Assembly: GCA_033761815.1 (NCBI GenBank)
Contig: JANRMF010000068.1
Location: forward strand, 1-5,941
Direction: 5' to 3'
Source: JANRKH01 sp033761815
GTDB taxonomy: Bacteria; Pseudomonadota; Alphaproteobacteria; Rickettsiales; Rickettsiaceae
DNA: 5,941 nucleotides
Positions within the stretch are counted from its first letter, which is position 1, and every line of letters begins with the position of its first letter. The notes beneath the pieces are model-generated. The model ran no database searches, was not told the DNA's origin, and saw nothing but the letters and a program-made list of their open reading frames with translations. The translations under genes were made by a program, and so were the position numbers. Positions 4,898 through 5,941 of the stretch are shown here, in pieces.

Positions 4898-5941
4898 ATG
4901 GGTCTGAAATGCGGCATAGTCGGCCTTCCAAATGTTGGCAAATCTACATTATTTAATGCGCTAACCTCAAGTAAAATGGCTGCTGCAGCCAATTTTCCTT
5001 TCTGCACAATTGAGCCTAATTCTGGAATAGTCCATGTTCCTGATTCTAGGCTAGAAGAGCTAGCCAAAATTGCAAATTCTGCGAAAATTATCCCAGCTTT
5101 TGTTGAATTTGTTGATATTGCAGGTCTTGTGAAGGGTGCGAGCAAAGGTGAGGGGCTTGGAAATAAATTTCTTAGCCACATACGAGAAGTTGATTCGATT
5201 ATTCATGTTCTCAGATGTTTCGAGGACGAGGACATAACTCACGTTCATGGAAAAGTTGACCCACTTTTTGATGCTGACATTATTGACACAGAGCTTACCC
5301 TTGCTGACCTTGAGTCAGTTGAAAAGAGGCTAAAAGCAGGGATGAAAAAAAATTCGCAGGATAAAGCAGCAGCAGAATCACACGAAGCTCTTAAGATTGT
5401 ATATGAGGCTCTTGCAAAAGGAATGCCCGCAAGATCTGTTAAGGATGAAATGGACCGTGATACTCTAAATTCACTGCAGATTATTACTTCTAAGCCAGTT
5501 CTTTATGTGTGTAATGTTCTTGAAAAAGACGCGGCTAAGGGAAATAGTCTTACTGACCTTGTTATGGAGAGGGCGAAGAAAGAAAATGCAAGAGTTGTTG
5601 TTGTATCTTCAAAAATAGAAGAGGAAATTGCGCAGCTAGAACAAGAGCATGATAAACTAGAATTCCTCAGTGAAATAGGTCTCAGCCAAACTGGTCTTAG
5701 TAAAATTATCAAAGAAGCATATAGCCTTCTAGATTTAAATAGTTATTTTACAATAGGGCCAAAAGAAGCGAGAGCCTGGACATTTAAAACTGGAACCTCC
5801 GCGCCTAAGGCAGCTGGGATAATACATACGGATTTTGAAAAAGGGTTTATTAGGGCAGAAGTCATATCTTATGATGATTACATTAAATTAGGCGGAGAAT
5901 CTAAGGCTAAAGAGCTTGGAAAAATGCGTCTTGAGGGCAAA
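4898..5941 (+). CDS. ychF: redox-regulated ATPase YchF (OLA1 family), C-terminus cut off
   Basis: A ribosome-associated P-loop NTPase of the Obg-related family that prefers ATP to GTP and is linked to translation and oxidative-stress response. The frame is open from the ATG at 4898 through 348 codons to the window edge; the family is about 363-367 residues, so only some 15-20 C-terminal residues are missing. Visible motifs are the Walker A GLPNVGKST (9-17), switch regions FPFCTIEPN (33-41) and DIAGLVKGASKGEGLGN (73-89), and a G4-position NVLE (206-209). The Glu in place of the usual GTPase Asp is what marks ATP preference in this family. A coiled-coil helical insert spans about 130-190 and the TGS domain starts near 279 (NSYFTIGPKEARAWTF). 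GGGG at 4887-4890, inside the bamD end, can serve as Shine-Dalgarno. It follows bamD after one base and is probably co-translated. Confidence 0.96.
   Translation, partial: MGLKCGIVGLPNVGKSTLFNALTSSKMAAAANFPFCTIEPNSGIVHVPDSRLEELAKIANSAKIIPAFVEFVDIAGLVKGASKGEGLGNKFLSHIREVDSIIHVLRCFEDEDITHVHGKVDPLFDADIIDTELTLADLESVEKRLKAGMKKNSQDKAAAESHEALKIVYEALAKGMPARSVKDEMDRDTLNSLQIITSKPVLYVCNVLEKDAAKGNSLTDLVMERAKKENARVVVVSSKIEEEIAQLEQEHDKLEFLSEIGLSQTGLSKIIKEAYSLLDLNSYFTIGPKEARAWTFKTGTSAPKAAGIIHTDFEKGFIRAEVISYDDYIKLGGESKAKELGKMRLEGK

Noticed and set aside
4876..5248. Two minus-strand open frames (101 and 62 codons) over ychF
   Set aside because: They are shadows of the highly conserved YchF P-loop and switch regions on the other strand.
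5503..5712. Minus-strand open frame of 69 codons over ychF
   Set aside because: Low-complexity Ser/Leu-rich antisense of the YchF coding region.

Overview
The window is AT-rich bacterial DNA (about one third G+C by eye) with short intergenic gaps and several genes lacking a clear Shine-Dalgarno. A DUF2155 protein, a family typical of Alphaproteobacteria, and an alphaproteobacterial-looking BamD suggest a low-GC alphaproteobacterium, perhaps a Rickettsiales- or Holosporales-like host-associated lineage. The placement below class level is inference.

Left part, minus strand (about 2092 down to 136): a promoter at 2065-2092 drives a compact two-gene unit. The first gene encodes a soluble PAS-domain sensor histidine kinase (904-2037). 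Eighteen bases later comes a 249-residue protein (136-885) that I recognise as a tRNA-dependent cyclodipeptide synthase (CDPS). CDPSs take two aminoacyl-tRNAs and release a cyclic dipeptide (2,5-diketopiperazine). The catalytic Ser, Tyr, Glu and Tyr are all present, but the residue after the second Tyr is Arg, unlike the two main subfamilies. A kinase directly ahead of a CDPS, with no tailoring enzyme visible, is the most interesting thing in the window and suggests a cyclodipeptide-linked signalling module. Below the CDPS (1-135) lie an 18-bp perfect palindrome, a possible minus-strand promoter, and the first seven codons of a possible further gene running off the left edge.

Middle (2038-2345): a 308-bp divergent intergenic region carrying the kinase promoter on the minus strand and a candidate promoter for the envelope genes on the plus strand.

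Right part, plus strand: DUF2155 secreted protein (2346-2789) and an O-antigen ligase/polymerase-family membrane protein (2791-4002), separated by one base. After a 147-bp gap with a candidate promoter come the outer-membrane assembly lipoprotein BamD (4150-4896) and, again after one base, the ATPase YchF (4898 to the right edge, C-terminus missing). Three of these four plus-strand genes concern the cell envelope; YchF is a translation- and stress-associated housekeeping ATPase.
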